This document shows, in pieces, positions 34,681-46,422 of a DNA stretch of 64,000 nucleotides (its first letter is position 1; each line of letters begins with the position of its first letter). Under the pieces are notes generated by a model. It saw only the letters and a list, made by a program, of their open reading frames with translations, had not been told where the DNA came from and searched no databases. The position numbers and the translations under genes are program-made. The stretch lies in the NCBI GenBank assembly GCA_029215795.1, contig JARDYH010000003.1, forward strand, positions 11,372,001-11,436,000, written 5' to 3'. Source of the DNA: Anniella stebbinsi (taxonomy: Eukaryota; Chordata; Lepidosauria; Squamata; Anniellidae).

Positions 34681-35335
34681 CTTGCCATGTACTAGTGACA
34701 TCCAGGCTGGACTACTAATGTGCTCTCCATTGGGCAGAAACTTCAGAATGTGGCCATCCGAGTGTTGGTGGGGACAAGGCAATTTAATCATACAATGCCT
34801 GTACTGCACGAGCTGCACTGGTTACTGGTGTGTTTTGGAGCCCAGTTTAAAGTGTTGATTTTGACCTTTAAAGTATTAAATGGTTTTGGGACCATATTAC
34901 TTGAAGGACTGCCTTCACCCTGCCCACACTTTAAGACCAGAAAGAGAATCCCATCTCATTTGGACACTCGTGAGAGCAGTTAGATAGGTGCCTTCACAAA
35001 AGAGGGCCTTCTCTGCAGTGGCCCGACACCTCTGGAATAAGTCGCCATTAGGGGTCCACCATGCTCCGTCATTGCAGGCTTTTAAGAAAAGCCTTGAAAT
35101 ATATTATTTTACTCTGGCCTTCTAATATGATTGCTGTGGTGGTTTCTTGTTGCTGTGTTAACACTTGTTTTGTTGCTGTTTTTATTGCTGTTTTATTGCT
35201 GTTTTATTGTTCTAACTCTTTATCTCGCTTAATATCATACCAGGTTTATGTGTTTTATTGGTATACATTGCCTTGGGAGGGCTTCTGCCCTGAAAGCCGG
35301 CCAAGAAATATTTTAAATAAATATGACTAGTTGCC
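34680..35335 (+). mobile_element. L2-like LINE ORF2 C-terminal remnant and 3' UTR
   Basis: The frame LQNVAIRVLVGTRQFNHTMP, then LHELHWLLV and LTFKVLNGFGTILLEGL, is the conserved C-terminal part of L2-type reverse transcriptase ORFs. Stops and shifts interrupt it. The 3' end reads CCAAGAAATATTTTAAATAAAT. Confidence 0.8.
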
Positions 35336-35380
35336 ATTCATAGCCTTAAACATTCCTTCCTTCCTTCCTTCCAATGGTAG

Positions 35381-35699
35381 TAGGCTGACCATATGAAAAG
35401 GAGGACAGGGCTCATGTAACTTTAACAGTTGCAGAGAAAAGAGAATTTCAGCTGGCATCATTTGTATGCAATAAGTACCTGGAGAAATCTCCTCTTCATC
35501 ACAACAATTAGAATTGCAGGCACTATACTAGAGTGACCAGATACAAAAGAGGGCAGGGCCCCTGTAGCTTTAAGTGTTGTAATGAAGAAGGAATTTCACC
35601 AGGTACAAATTGCATACAAATGATGCCAGCTGAAATTGCCTTTTCTCTACAACTGTTAAGTTACATGAGCCCTGACCTCCTTTTCATATGGTCAGCCTA
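35381..35699. mobile_element. 319-bp hAT MITE, TAGGCTGACCA subfamily
   Basis: Ends TAGGCTGACCA/TGGTCAGCCTA, perfect duplication AATGGTAG (35373-35380 and 35700-35707). It is directly followed by a solo LTR. Confidence 0.9.
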
Positions 35700-35707
35700 A
35701 ATGGTAG

Positions 35708-36491
35708 TGTGAAGAAAGGGGCCAGAAAGGCTACAGTCTGGCTGGAATGGCCAGCATTGGCCTACCTTGCAGGACTGGGGGCTCGGAGTGGGAAGGGGAG
35801 AATTCTAAGGAGAAATGTTACAAGACTTCAAGCTGCTGGTTCTCAGCACCCACACCTGGCCCTCTCTTACCTTGGGAGGTCCCAGCTTCAAGGTCAGAGT
35901 TAATTGGAAGTGAGCTGCAAGAGCTTCAGCTGTGGAAATGGCCGCTCGCAGGGAGGGGGCTGGTGGCATGAGCGGGACGGTGGAGGATTGGTTTTGGCCA
36001 GTCACGGTACCAGCTAACCCAAAAAGGGATAAAGGGAATTCCCACTGGGTGGAAGCCATCTTCTCCTGGATTGGTGCGTGGAAGGAGGGATCCCTACTCA
36101 GCAAGGTGAAACTGAGGAATAGATAGGTTTATTGTTTTCAGGTCTGGTGTGTTCCAGGGAAATACTTGCCATTTTTGGGTGTGATTTAGAGTGGATTAAC
36201 CTGTTTTATTGTTTTACTGCTGCTAACTTCTACCTCAAACCTCATCCTACCCTTCCTGCTACCCCTCCCTCTCTTTCCCGGCTTGCATTTTAACGGCTTT
36301 TGGGACCGACTGGAGCCTTACGTGGTTAGACGTTAGGATCTCAATAAATTGCTTCAGTCCTTAACTTGTGTGGTTATTTCTAATGGTTGCCTTGGGGCTA
36401 CATGGCCTTGGGATAGGGAGGTGGGCTTAGGGGGAACTCGGCTAAAGAGTTCCGCGCCTACCTGGAAGAAAAGGGGTCTCTTTCCTTCACA
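35708..36491 (+). mobile_element. Solo LTR of an endogenous retrovirus or LTR retrotransposon, 784 bp
   Basis: Starts TGTGAAGAAAGGGG and ends CTCTTTCCTTCACA (TG...CA with matching inverted tips). The perfect 5-bp duplication GGTAG flanks it (35703-35707 and 36492-36496). AATAAA at 36343-36348 followed by a T-rich stretch fits the R-U5 boundary, which sets the plus orientation. No gag, pol or env sequence is adjacent, so it is a recombined solo LTR. The class cannot be assigned from the LTR alone. Confidence 0.75.
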
Positions 36492-36893
36492 GGTAGATAA
36501 TATGGGACATCTCTTTCAGCTCTTTGAATTTTAGTTGCGGCTTGGCAGCCCAATTCCATGTATGCCTGCTCAGACGTAAGCTCCATTGAACTCATTGGGA
36601 CTTACGTTTGCTGAAACGTGCATAGGATTGCGCTGTTAGCTGTCGAGATTTGGGTCATTTTGTAAATGATCAGTCTGACTAAATTCCATTTTACGTATTA
36701 TTTGTATGATAACAAAAATGGAGACAGCGGAGTGGAGAGATAAAAGCTTCTGAGATCTGGTAAAACTGATGTGATGTCTCTCATGTCACGGTTAGCATTG
36801 CAAAATTGGGCCAGGTCAGTTGCTACGAAAAGTTTGTAACTCTCCAGCACTCACTGGCTGCTGTGACATAAATGTTCACATAGGATAACCGGT

Positions 36894-37145
36894 ATGACTT
36901 TTAGCATAGAGTTGTTTGCTGCTCTTTCCCACAGTTCTTCTCACCCAGTTGATATTTTTCTGGCAGACTTAACAGAGAGAAGAATGAATGAAGCCGAAAA
37001 GATGTCTACGAAGAAAGCTGTGCCAATTGCGAACAATAAAAAACCAACCAGCAAAGCTCAATGGTGCCGAAATGTAGTCTTTCTTGGAAAAGATGCATAT
37101 ATATTTTATATGGAACTCACTTTTAGGAGATGGCCATTCACTTAG
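36894..37145 (+). other. Unidentified 83-codon open frame
   Basis: Reads LTERRMNEAEKMSTKKAVP and then NNKKPTSKAQWCRNVVFLG. Lysine-rich, no known domain, no splice or promoter context. It lies in an otherwise featureless stretch (36,500-37,250). Probably chance. Confidence 0.15.
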
Positions 37146-37249
37146 ATGGCTTTCAAAGAGGATTCTATAAATACACAGAGGATCTATCTATCAGATTCAA
37201 AGTCTCATGACAAACAAATTCATCTCCCCTACCCCCCTCCCACGCCTGG

Positions 37250-37545
37250 AGACTTTAAAAAGCAAGCCTGGAGCTGAAGTTTGGGAGGCGTTGCTTCAGG
37301 GGGAGAGATGTTATTCCAACCAAGTTGTGTTTTTTCCCCCTTATCTGTTCTGCTGTAAACTTGTATTTAGTATACTTTTGAGTATTATTGTGATGTGTTG
37401 TTTAGTATATTGTTAAATATTGTTGTAGCATATTGTTGAATATTTTTTGTGATATTTCTACTGTAAACTTGCATTTTGTAAACTGCCCAGAGAGCTTTGG
37501 CTATGGGGCGGTATATAAATGTAATAAATGAAATAAATGAAATGA
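37250..37545 (+). mobile_element. LINE 3' UTR tail
   Basis: Ends CAGAGAGCTTTGGCTATGGG then CGGTATATAAATGTAATAAA, a common L2/CR1-group reptile 3' end. Confidence 0.6.
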
Positions 37546-38039
37546 AATCTATCTATTGTATTAGCATGATGGTTATGTGAAACCTCTATAGTCAAAGGCA
37601 GTATACCTTTGAATATCGGCTACTGGGAAGTAAGAGTGGTAGAGGCCATTGCCTTTACGTTCTGCTTATGGGCTATACAGAGGCATCTGGCTGGCCATAG
37701 CTGAAGTAGGCAGCTGGATGAAATGGGGCACTGGTGTGATCTAACAGGGCTCCTTCTGTTCTTAAAAGAATTTATCCTGATAGGTTACCAACAAGGATAT
37801 GCTAAAATGTCAAATTTAAATAATAATTTTAATCTAGCAACAATAGGCAAAATATAAATGGGAACAATAAGCAAACTATACATGCCATTAGTTTAGGGAA
37901 ATTCTTTAGTTTATTTGTAAAACATTACAGGTTTAAAAACACACACATGTCTATGTAATTCATAAGAACATAAGAGCCGTGCTGGATCAGACTGGGAGCG
38001 GCAGAAGAGAAAGTCCTCTGGGTTATGGTTGTCAGCCTA

Positions 38040-38215
38040 GTTTTTCTGACTGAAGTAAATTCTTCCCAGAAGACCTGAGTGTGCAGGGCAGATGGTACGG
38101 GGGAAGGCGATCCCGCAGGTAACCTGGACCCAAACCATGTAGGACTTTAAAGGTAATAACCAACACTTTGTACTTCGCCAGGAAACCTCCCAGTCATGTT
38201 CTGTTGCAGCTGGTG
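38040..38215 (-). mobile_element. L2-like LINE fragment
   Basis: Matches the block at about 59740-59880 (CCATGTAGGACTTTAAAGG, GGTAATAACCAACACTTTG). Confidence 0.55.
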
Positions 38216-39165
38216 GGTTCTTTGATCATGCAAATCAGCCCATTGAGATGGGATTGTGAAGTATACAGAGTCTTACACAATTGGAAACCCATCTTTGTCA
38301 CCAGCTGCTATTGCTCCTCCTCTTTTTCATAATTGCTGTCGCTCGCTTGACAGGCAGAGAGCCAGGGATCTACTGCTCTTCATCATCATCATCACAACAA
38401 CCATCACCACCATCATTGCCTGGGACAGAACAAGAGGCAGGTGAACAAGTAGGTCGCAATGGTGAAGAGGACCAGTAGCTCCAGGACCAGACATACACCT
38501 TGCGTTAAATCTTTATGAATGTAGTTTAAAAAGCAGGAAATAACACTATGGGGATCAGCAGGCGGGGGGAAATCGTGTTTCCTTACCGTGGCTCTTGCTT
38601 CCTGCTTCTCTTCTGCTACAGCTAGGAGGAGAATCACTCAAGAGAGAAAGGGGAACAAGCTGCCACCACGTGGCCCATTCAATGTAGTGGGACAGCACCC
38701 TCTAGTGGGCGTTTTATAGTAAAACCTCTCTGCGCACAGCAGGAAATGGCGACCAATTTCGTTATAACTCAGAAGAGCCGCGTTTGGACTATTTTACTAC
38801 CAAAAAAATGGCAGAAGGAGCGGGAAGGCAGCAGGAGGCATGCAGGAGGCGTGAGAGGAACCCACAAAAATCCATGAGTGCCCAGTAATGAGCGTGCTAT
38901 AAAATGCTCATCTGATGACGCTCTATGAAAGCGGTATAGGGAATGTGTCCTATGCCCCAACAGTTATCAGCATACTTCAATACCTCTATAAAGCAGTAGT
39001 GTAGATCTAGCCTAGGGCACCCCTTTTGGGGTGTGGGCCCTCGGCAGCTGCTTGCCCATGCCTACTCTTGATGCCAGCCTGGCTTTCTGTTCCAACAGGC
39101 ATAGCCAGCACTGAAGGGTCATCCAGTTTCAGGTGCCCCACCTGCTTCCAACACGGTTTTAACTG
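38216..39165. other. Intergenic; interspersed repeat shared with 51.1-51.9 kb
   Basis: The GCTTGACAGGCAGAGAGCCAG and AGGCAGGTGAACAAG blocks also occur at 51120-51259 and 51775-51960, so this is an unnamed dispersed repeat. Confidence 0.55.
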
Positions 39166-39166
39166 G

Positions 39167-39350
39167 GCCTGTTCAGACAACACACTAAGCCATGGTTAGA
39201 CCGCTAACCCTTTTGCAGCAAGTGGTTAGTGAGCATGTTTAAACCATGGTTATGTAGCCACCATGGTTAGGAATGGTTCACACAACATACTAAGCCATAA
39301 TGTTTAGCTCAAAATGCTTAACCACCGAGGCTTAGCATGCTTAGGGTCGT
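39167..39350. mobile_element. CCTGTTCAGACAACAC MITE, right end lost
   Basis: Left GGGCCTGTTCAGACAACAC. The interior matches the 12.0-kb copy; the right side breaks off after AGCATGCTTAGGGTCG. Confidence 0.7.
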
Positions 39351-40106
39351 TCTTTCTGTTGATAATATTTATCTTAATCCCTAATCCTTGTTGATGCAGG
39401 ACAGAAAGTTCACAGGTGGCATTTGTAAACCAAATGACTATTCTAGGTCAATGTATGTGTTTTAAGAACATCATCTACACGCCTGAATGAAGCAAGATGT
39501 CCTTTCCCTTGATTACTTCCTCTGAAACTCGTGCCTTGAACCTGCTTCCTGCTGCTGTACACTTTTTCCATTCTTTGCCTATGGACTGATATTTCCAGTG
39601 CTTGAATTGCAAATGGAAGTCGCAGGGGGTCTAGCCCTCTTACTAGCGATGTAGAGGCCCAGGGAGAAAACAGAAGGAAAAAGAAAATAACTTCAGAAAA
39701 CATGAATGAGACCTGTTTTCCCCCAGGGGCTTTTTTGTCCTGGGGGTGGGGAAAACAGAAAAAATCTAGGCTGTCTTTTTTTTAAAAAAAAAAATGTCCA
39801 CTGTTCCCCCATTCCCACCCCCACCCCAAGGCCTTCACATCTCTACACTTTTCCTCATATGTTAGCATCCTTTGTTATTGCTTTTAGAAGGCTACAAGGA
39901 ACATGGTTGACTAAAACTTGCAGAGGTGGAGTCAGAGAGTGCAGCTTCTGGGTTTCATTCTGATCCCACTATCTCCCCCCCCCACCCCATAATCTTAGCA
40001 CTGAATTTTTCAATTACAGACCTCAGCTTCTGTGCTCCAGATGGACTCACCTTATGGCCGTTGACCATGGCTTGTCCCTGATCCTATGAACCTGACCTTA
40101 AGAAAA

Positions 40107-40310
40107 TAAGGACATAAGAAGCGCCTTGCTGGATCCGACCAAAGGCTTATCTATTCCTTCCAGCATCCTGTTTCCCACAGTGGTCAGCTGGGTGGTCACA
40201 GGAAGTCTACAGAGTGCAATAGTATCCTCCAGTATTGTTTCTCTGCAACTGGTACACAAAGGCATGCTAGTCTGGATGATTAGAAGCTGTAGATACTAGC
40301 TTTATTATTA
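40107..40310 (-). mobile_element. CR1-like LINE 3' fragment
   Basis: ATAAGAAGCGCCTTGCTGG ... CTCTGCAACTGGTACAC. A further piece is at about 40655-40745. Confidence 0.65.
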
Positions 40311-41049
40311 GGGATGTGTGAGAATTTCAGTTTTGCTCGCAAAACATGCAAGCATGCCCTGTTTGAAGCCCCAAATGCACTTGACAGTGTGAACACTTGA
40401 CTGCAAAAATGTTTGCAAACTGGCGAATACGTTGTCACATTTGATTAGTGCAAATTTCCCCGATAGGCTGAATCAGCCCTGCTTTGGTCTACGGAGGAAA
40501 AGTTGTGCAAATTTCAGATACGACCGCTGCTTGATTTGCACAATTTTCTTGTTCACGCAGAGTGAGCAGCAATTGCAAACACAAATCAGGCACGAGACAA
40601 GCAGTGAGATAATGTTCAGGGAATTCTGGCTTTCTCGAATATTGCTTCCCTTTATCCTCCATGAATTTGTACGATCCCTTTTTTGTCATCTAGGTTGGTC
40701 GCCATCGCCACATCTTGCGGCAGTGAGTTCCATAGTTTAATGTGCCATGACCTCATCTTGTTCTTGCATCTTGATCTCAACATCCATCCCGTCATCGTGC
40801 ACACACCCATAAACGTCCAGCGCAGGAAACCTCCCGGCTTGTGAAATCTCCCTTTGATTCATTCTGCCCCCATTTCCCTGTAGCCTGGATGCACACTTAA
40901 GCACTTAAAATTCCTGTGTCCAGTGATACAGAAATGCTGCTATAAATACCGTCGGAGGAATCTGACCTTGGCTGGCGGAGCTTTGGCACGACACAATACC
41001 CTTCGGAAAGTGTTGTAGGGCAGACCGCAATTGTGTGCTCGAACCTCCT

Positions 41050-41190
41050 GCACCAGGCTCGTTCAACCCAATGCCCTCCATACGTCTTGGACTACAACTG
41101 CCAACATCCACAGCCAACAGGTTGGCTGGGGCTGATGGGAGGGGTAGTCCAACATATATGGAGGAGGGCACTGGGTTGGGAGAAGGTTGC
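41050..41190. mobile_element. CTCCATACGTCTTGGAC foldback MITE
   Basis: CCCAATGCCCTCCATA ... GGAGGGCACTGGGTTGGG hairpin. Confidence 0.75.
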
Positions 41191-41659
41191 TCTGCATGGT
41201 GTCGATCTGTGGCTCCGTCCTGTGTTGTTCTGAAGCTTACAAGTACTGTAAATTAATAACTTTTTGAGGGCCAAGCAGAACGACACAAGGCAGTTGCATG
41301 CGATGTTAGCCCAGAAGACTCTTTCCCCCACTTCAAAATGCCTTTGTAAAGGGAGGGATTTTCAGTGTAAAAGGGGCAGGAGGGAAGGGGTGCATAACCC
41401 TAACCCCTTGCAACCATTTACCCCCCTGAATTTTCCCCCATCACAGAGCTGCTCCCCACAACTTTTGCAAAGTAAAGACTTGATTTCTATCTCTTTGCTT
41501 TAGGTTTGTATTGTATTTGATAGTAAAAGCCTATGTGAACTCCTGAATTGGCTGGTCTGTGTCTGACCAAAGTTTCTAATTTAGCCTCTGAGAAAAGATT
41601 TATTAAATAATGCAGTAGCTGGAGATTCTGTCAAGTATAAGATCCCATTGTTTGTCCTT

Positions 41660-42005
41660 GGCCTCATCTACAAGAATTCGCCTTTACTCCTGGTTAGGCG
41701 ATTATGCGCATATTCGCAGAAGCGCATTTACGCCTAATACCTCTGTACGAGAGGCAGCGAAGCGCATTACTGGACGACCAAAACACGATTTAAACTGTTG
41801 ACATGTGGAGAATCGCTTGTTCACATTAGTCAAAATGCGCTTTAATGGCCAGAGCAAAATAAAACTCGCTATTTAACGTGCATTCGATAATGCGCATAAT
41901 CGGAGAAAAAACACGCCTCTACGCCCGATTTACGCTCCGTTCTTGTAGAGGTAAATTTTTTAATGCGCCTTGAAAGAGCTTTAAATGCCTCTTGTAGAGG
42001 CAGCC
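41660..42005. mobile_element. CTCTACAAG MITE, copy C
   Basis: Same family (GGCCTCATCTACAAG ... CTTGTAGAGGCAGCC), about 346 bp, more diverged. It is followed 28 bp later by an unrelated foldback element (42034-42321). Confidence 0.78.
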
Positions 42006-42033
42006 TTAAAGGAAGAGAGCAAAAAAGGAGGTG

Positions 42034-42321
42034 AAAAAGGAGAGAAGCAGGTTCTCAGAATGCTGATACTTTATTTCCAAGCCCAACGCGTTTGCGTTTT
42101 GGCCTATGTTGTTTTTTAAGGCCTTCTTCAGGGGGATGATAAGAGATGTCTGCAGAAATACGCTTAACAGGATGATAGTCTCCTACAATAATTACTGGCG
42201 ACTGGGGAAGTTATCAACCCCCTGAAGAAGGCCTTAAAAAACAACATAGGCCGAAACGCAAACGCGTTGGGCTTGGAAATAAAGTATCTTAGCATTCTGA
42301 GAACCTGCTTCTCTCCTTTTT
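42034..42321. mobile_element. 288-bp foldback element (GGAGAGAAGCAGGTTCTCAG arms)
   Basis: Long inverted arms: GGAGAGAAGCAGGTTCTCAG, then TTTATTTCCAAGCCCAACG, then CCTTCTTCAGGGGG, all repeated inverted on the right. The centre is unique (about 42140-42220). No coding content. Confidence 0.85.
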
Positions 42322-42377
42322 GGCCCACTGTTTGTCCATGCAACCCAAGTTTAATTAAGCTGGGGATGTTCAGAGAG

Positions 42378-42535
42378 TAGGGTGACCATATGGAAAGGAG
42401 GACAGGGCTCCTGTATCTAACAGTTGTATTGAAAAGGGAATTTCAGCAGGTGTCATTTGTATGTTAGCAGCACCTGACGAAATTCCCTCTTCATCACAAG
42501 CTGCAGGAGCCCTGCCCTCTTTTGTATCTGGTCAG
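42378..42535. mobile_element. Left half of a hAT MITE joined to a SINE
   Basis: Starts with TAGGGTGACCATATGG and runs to the central TGTATCTGGTCA. It then continues straight into the 3' part of a tRNA-derived SINE (42536-42655). The right half of the MITE is missing. Confidence 0.75.
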
Positions 42536-42655
42536 GTGCTGGGAAAGTTCCTGTTTGAAACCCCAGAGAGCCCTTGCCAGTCAGAGTTGACAATACTAGG
42601 CTAGATGGACCAGGATCTGACTCAGTATAAGTCAGCTTCCTATGATCCTAGCTGA
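42536..42655 (+). mobile_element. tRNA-derived SINE, 3' part
   Basis: GAAACCCCAGAGAGCCCTTG ... GACTCAGTATAAGTCAGC. The head is missing. Confidence 0.75.
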
Positions 42656-42953
42656 TGGATTCCCACTTCCCACAGCAGCCAAGAAGCTCTCATCAGGAAC
42701 ATTAGCAATGACTCAATACCAAACTAGAGTAAGTAAGCAACTGCACACGTTCTTTTAAGTTCCCAGAAATGTAATAAGGAAAATTCACACCCCTGTCATT
42801 GAGCAACTTATGCTTCATTTCTAAAAACAAGACGACCCTTGCAGAAAAATATTTTCACTCTTCTGAGGCAGGAAAAATGCCTGTTTCAGATGCCAATGAG
42901 TGTTCCAAAATCCCCTTCACTCCCCGAAATGAATTTCATGACTGCATTTTTAG

Positions 42954-43377
42954 TAGGGTGACCATATTTGGGAAACCAAAAATGAGGACAACCTGTGGGC
43001 AGGGCAGGAAAGTGACTTTTCAGGGCCTCTGGAAAAAGTGTCATCCCCCACCCCGCCACCTTAAAGGCCCCAATTGGAGTGGAGGAGGGGAAAGTGTGTC
43101 ATTTCTAAACCCCCCCCCACTACTCCAATCAGGGCCTTTTCTATAATCTCCAGGAATGACACATTTTCCCATTTAAGGTCCTGATTGGAGCAGTGGAAGG
43201 GAAATGATGCGCCTCCAGAAAGCACATCATTCCCTCCCAAAATGCTAATGGCGGCCTTAAAGTGGAAAGTGTGTCTTTCCAGGACAATATAGAAAATCAC
43301 AGAAAATCCCCCCTGACATCCAGAATAGAACAAAAAACAGGACAAATCCGGGGAAATCCTGACAGTTGGTCACCCTA
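42954..43377. mobile_element. hAT-like MITE, same family as 5,713-6,131
   Basis: Ends TAGGGTGACCA/TGGTCACCCTA, flanked by TTTTTAG on both sides (7 of 8 bp). The interior contains AAAGTGTGTCATT repeats in both orientations and is the inverse of the LDHB-intron copy. Confidence 0.8.
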
Positions 43378-43385
43378 TTTTTAGT

Positions 43386-43814
43386 CCTTCGTTTCTCCAA
43401 ATTCAGAGCAATCTGAATTTTGTCTTACAAAGGAAAGTGGGGGGAGGGGGCAAGAACAGCACCATCCTGGCCATGTTTATTCAGATCAGAAGTAAGCCCC
43501 TCTGTGTTCTGTGGAAGATCGTATCCCAGCTGAATACGCATGATATTGCAACCGTGAAACCTGATTTTATGTATGTATGTATTTCTACTTAAAACATTTC
43601 TTAACTGAGTGGTAGAGGTCCAGCTGGTCCGATTCAGAATGAATACAATTTTTGTTTACATGCGATAGCAAGACTGTCCTATTGGCATTCGCCAACTTTG
43701 CGCTTACTGCACAAATGTATAGAGCAAAAGTTCTGACCTTGCAGAACGTATGATTTGTCTTACCATTGTTTTTACCATACCTGTAACCACTGGTTGAAAC
43801 AATAAACTTCTATC

Positions 43815-43850
<36 letters not shown>

Positions 43851-44884
43851 CTATTTATCTGAGTGGTAGAGGACTCCATGGCGGTATAAATTGGTGGCCA
43901 TCACTCAACTTGACCCGCAAACTTCTGTGAGTGGCTAGTGGCCAGTCATGAGCATGCTAGAAATTGCTCGTTTAGAGAAGCCAAGCGGGACATATAACTG
44001 AGGGGGAGTCTACACCAGCCATTTATTGCAGGATTGTGTCGCAGCCCGTCACTAACGGGGCACATGACGTTCACCTGCTCCCATAGTGATCTCGGCTCCA
44101 CCTCTCGGTTTTCCCAGAATATCCCTGACCGCTTTTGTCGTGGTTTTATCAGACCTCCATTCCAAAGAACGTTTGCGGTGTCCTCCCCCTCCCTTGTGAG
44201 GTCTTTGCTGTTCACTGGGAGTTCCGGGCTCAGCAAACAGCCAATCAGCTGTGAGGAGCGGGTGCATGGGTATCGGAGGTGTGCGGGAGTGGACCTGTCC
44301 GCCATTTCCGCCACATGTTTTGGATAGGTATCGGCGTGTTTTTACCGTTGAGTGTGTTCGTGGTTTTTTTTTTTTATACAAACATATCTCAGCGCAGGAG
44401 CGTATATTCGATGGAGTTCCTATCCCCCCATGTGTTGCTATGAGCCTGCGCTCCTGCGCATACCTCACTAGTCATAAAATAATCTCTTCCCCGTAGCCAC
44501 TTCTGCTGATCCACATGCACAAGTGGCATAAAGGGGCATATGTGCTCCCACAATAGCACTTCTGAAATTGCGGTACACATCAGCGCTGTGTGCCCCATGA
44601 GAGCCTATCCCGGAAGCGGGGAACATTCGGGAGCATCCGTCTTTCATGCCGAAATGCCTGGAGGTATAGATTAGCCCTTAGTAAACCTACATAGGATTGC
44701 CTTGTACTGATGTAAGCCTTATGCACATTGAATGCAGTGGGACTTACGTCCAAGTAAACATGCATAAGATTGCACATTGCTTAAACTGAAACTGATGGAG
44801 CTTAAAAGTACTTAATTGTGGCTGGAACGTGCTGTTTATGATGAACAGAGCCAGTTTAATCCTGAGAGATGGAGCCTGATTTGC
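43386..44884. other. Intergenic, no gene recognised
   Basis: Microsatellite at 43.8 kb and an old TAAGTCCCACTG-type repeat (44676-44780). The CpG-bearing stretch 44030-44330 has no supported gene. Confidence 0.5.
43815..43851. repeat. (CTAT)n microsatellite
   Basis: About nine uninterrupted CTAT units next to AATAAACTTC. Confidence 0.95.
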
Positions 44885-44937
44885 TAGGGTGACCATAAGA
44901 AAAGGAGGACAGGGCTCCTTTCCATATGGTCACCCTA
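44885..44937. mobile_element. 53-bp miniature hAT remnant with both ends
   Basis: TAGGGTGACCAT at the left and ATGGTCACCCTA at the right, with only about 29 bp between (AGGAGGACAGGGCTCC). This is an extreme internal deletion of the 319-bp family. The flanks TGATTTGC/CCATTTGT share ATTTG. Confidence 0.75.
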
Positions 44938-45330
44938 CCATTTGTAGTAACTGAGCTTTCGCTATGGGTAACTTCTTTCCTGTGGTCTGGTCTGCATCAC
45001 CTTGTATGTGTCACGAATGGCAAATATGAGCACAGGAAGTATGTGATGTATAGCACCACGTGGATAAAGGTTTCTTGCCAAGAAGATTGCCTCCGTGTGT
45101 GCATGACTGAGCACACCCAAGCTAACCGCATTTGGCAGCCCTGATCCTGCTCTGAACTGATTTGATTCTCGGAGGACGGACGGACCAATGTTTAGTAGTG
45201 TGAAAGGCAGGTGTTTAAAGGAGCTCATTTGCTCAGTTATTCCACCAGGGTAAAACGTGCTCAAAATCATGTCCATCAATTTAAGGGCACAATTCTCTGC
45301 ATGTTTAGATAGGAATAAAAGGCTACAACG

Positions 45331-45976
45331 TAGGGTGACCAGATAAAGTCCAGGTCAGGGCTCATGTTACTTTAACAGTTGTAGAAAAAAGGGAATTTCA
45401 GCCAGTGTCATTTGTATACATGCAGCACCTGGTGAAATTCCCTCTTCATCACAACAGTTAAAGTTGCAGGGGCCCTGCCTTCTTTAGTATATGGTCACTC
45501 TAGTATAGTGCCTGCACTTTTAACTGTTGTGATGAAGAGGGAATTTCACCAGGAACTAATTGCATACAAATGACTCTGGCTGAAATTCTTTTTCTCTACA
45601 ATTGTTAAAGTTACATAGGCTGACCATATGAAAAGGAGGACAGGGCTCATGTAACTTTAACAGTTGTAGAGAAAAGGGGATTTCAGCCAGTGGCATTTGT
45701 ATGCAGTTAGTTCCTGGTGAAATTCCCTCTTCATCACAACAGTTAAAGGTGCAGGCACTATACTAGAGTGACCATATACAAAAGAAGGCAGGGCCCCTGC
45801 AACTTTAACTGTTGTGATGAAGAGGGAATTTCACCAGGAACTAATTGCATACAAATGACACTGGTTGAAATTCCCTTTTGTCTCAACTGTTAAAGTTACA
45901 GGTGCCCTGTCCTCCTTTTCATATGGTCAGCCTAAAGTTACATGAGCCCTGACCTGGATTTTATCTGGTCACCCTA
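45331..45976. mobile_element. hAT MITE (outer), split by a nested MITE
   Basis: Ends TAGGGTGACCAGATA and TATCTGGTCACCCTA, perfect duplication CTACAACG (45323-45330 and 45977-45984). Removing the inner copy and one of its duplications leaves 319 bp, the family's standard length. Confidence 0.9.
45616..45934. mobile_element. 319-bp hAT MITE (inner, nested)
   Basis: Ends TAGGCTGACCATATG/CATATGGTCAGCCTA, perfect duplication AAGTTACA (45608-45615 and 45935-45942). It belongs to the TAGGCTGACCA subfamily, so that subfamily was active after the outer TAGGGTGACCA copy had landed. Confidence 0.92.
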
Positions 45977-46114
45977 CTACAACGCCCATGCGCCCTTAAA
46001 ATATAAAATCAATAAAATTACATTTAAAATAATAAAAATAATGAAATCATCCTAAAACAGCAAAGGAATGGAAAGGGCAGCAAGCAAACTGGAAGATCTA
46101 GCGTCTACGAAATA

Positions 46115-46300
46115 TGTTCCCAGTATCAGACGCAGTATGCCTCTCCACACCAGTTGCTGTGGAAAACGCTCAGGAGGGTTCTGTGCACTCCTGTCATACT
46201 TGTGGGCTTCCCACAGGCAGCTGGTTGGCCAGTGTGTGAACAGAATTCTGGACTAGATAGGCTTTTGGCCTAACCTAGCATGGCTCTTACTTTCTTATAA
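46115..46300 (+). mobile_element. CR1-like LINE fragment, plus orientation
   Basis: TTGTGGGCTTCCCACAGGC, GGTTGGCCAGTGTGTGAAC, ACTAGATAGGC. Similar plus-strand pieces are at 31440-31600 and 37640-37770. Confidence 0.65.
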
Positions 46301-46422
46301 CAAGAGCTGTTGCCCGATTTTAATTTTTTTTTGTCATGAGTTCTAATTCATTAATCAGTTGATTAAATTTGCATATGAGTGAAAACAATAAATCTGAAGC
46401 AAGTTGCAGATTCCCTCTTTGA

